Shown piece by piece: positions 63,634-64,000 of a stretch of DNA of 64,000 nt (positions within the stretch are counted from its first letter, which is position 1; each line of letters opens with the position of its first letter). This DNA comes from Telmatactis stephensoni (Eukaryota > Cnidaria > Anthozoa > Actiniaria > Isophelliidae), in NCBI GenBank assembly GCA_029948255.1, contig JALIZF010001871.1, forward strand, positions 434,001 to 498,000. The letters run 5' to 3'. A program made the position numbers and the translations under genes. The notes beneath the pieces are model-generated. The model was not told the DNA's origin, did not search any database, and worked only from the letters and a program-made list of their open reading frames with translations.

Positions 63634-64000
63634 TTACAAATTGACAAGGATATTGACTAATTCTAAATCATGTTTTGTTAATGTGACGTGGGTGTGACCA
63701 TACGCTAGGGTGGTCACCCCATCCTCTAATACATATCGTTTATCGTCGTAAGGACTTAATCCTATCTTATTGATATTTACTGTATATATTTGGTGTTTCT
63801 CACTCCTTAATTGTTTCATATTGGCTATGGTACGCGTTTTATTGAACAAACACTCCTTATAATGAGTGTGTCTAATGTCACGCTTGGTGACTTGTTTGGC
63901 CACTCCCTTGGCGGTTTTCTTTTCTACCTCACGACCCTCCTCGTGGTACAGCAGGGAGTACATTTTAGGTCTTTGACCCACAAACCCTTCAATGGGTATC
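63634..64000 (-). CDS. Polinton protein-primed DNA polymerase B, C-terminal end (partial)
   Basis: The minus-strand frame enters from beyond the window and stops at 63,634; an ATG at 63,981 is internal. Residues visible: GFVGQRPKMYSLLY, KKTAKGVAKQVTK, CLFNKTRTIANMKQLRS, LSPYDDKRYVLEDGVTTLAYGH, the C-terminal signature of Polinton family B polymerases. The catalytic palm lies outside the window. The enzyme replicates the element by protein priming at its ends (known for the family). AATAAA on this strand lies just downstream (about 63,613-63,608). Confidence 0.92.
   Translation of the reverse strand, partial: IPIEGFVGQRPKMYSLLYHEEGREVEKKTAKGVAKQVTKRDIRHTHYKECLFNKTRTIANMKQLRSEKHQIYTVNINKIGLSPYDDKRYVLEDGVTTLAYGHTHVTLTKHDLELVNILVNL

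Larger units (their letters stand above)
54400..64000. mobile_element. Polinton/Maverick element (right part outside the window)
   Basis: Carries the Polinton hallmark set: chromodomain retroviral-like integrase, minor and major capsid proteins, adenain-like protease, packaging ATPase and protein-primed family B polymerase. The left edge is uncertain; AGTAGTAGGAAAGTAGCGG at 54,400 is a candidate because these elements usually start with AG and it begins the GC-rich, poly-C stretch preceding the first gene. The right inverted repeat is not in the window, so terminal repeats and the 6-bp target duplication cannot be checked. Confidence 0.92.

Overview
The window looks like the genome of an anthozoan cnidarian, most likely a stony coral. 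It is AT-rich and intron-bearing. It carries two paralogous secreted genes of the kind annotated in corals as skeletal-matrix-like or fibrinogen-like proteins, tRNA-headed SINEs, many foldback MITEs and a Polinton/Maverick. The coral assignment is inference from protein and repeat style; no species marker is present.

Layout. 0-10.7 kb: two tandem minus-strand genes for secreted fibrinogen-like proteins (2.3-3.9 kb, first exon not found; 6.3-8.2 kb, complete in three exons), separated and invaded by MITEs, followed by a LINE remnant and several microsatellites and minisatellites. 10.7-20.7 kb: mostly non-coding, with a decayed Harbinger transposase near 13 kb and several MITE families. 20.7-33.7 kb: a PIF/Harbinger transposon (transposase plus Myb/SANT partner gene) whose partner gene has been split near its start codon by a second transposon of 9,481 bp. 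That inner element has an 8-bp target duplication and about 60-bp terminal repeats. It has two enormous, mutually inverted arrays of a 19-bp satellite, and a decayed transposase-like/OTU/Cys-rich coding core between them. 33.7-36 kb: a deletion derivative (MITE) of the same Harbinger, then a 1,245-bp element with a 9-bp target duplication that carries only the ATPase half of a RecQ-like helicase. 36.3-37.1 kb: MITE cluster. 38-40.8 kb: an intact two-exon DUF229 (alkaline-phosphatase-fold) membrane protein gene with a MITE in its intron. 41-54.3 kb: no convincing host gene except one possible terminal exon at 52.7-53.0 kb; the stretch holds foldback elements, five SINE copies (four at 48.5-50.2 kb, one at 54.0 kb) and a compound tetranucleotide array.

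54.4 kb to the right edge: a Polinton/Maverick, cut by the window end. It encodes chromodomain integrase, penton-like minor capsid protein, a basic virion-like protein interrupted by a stop codon, double-jelly-roll major capsid protein, adenain-like cysteine protease, two conserved accessory proteins, packaging ATPase with an N-terminal C2H2 finger, and the C-terminus of protein-primed DNA polymerase B. It also carries a Fic-domain protein and small Cys-motif proteins as accessory cargo. The capsid block is transcribed rightward; the polymerase, ATPase and accessory block is transcribed leftward, and the two converge near 61.2 kb. Integrase, polymerase, ATPase, protease and capsid genes together form the replication, packaging and integration set of a virus-like transposon.
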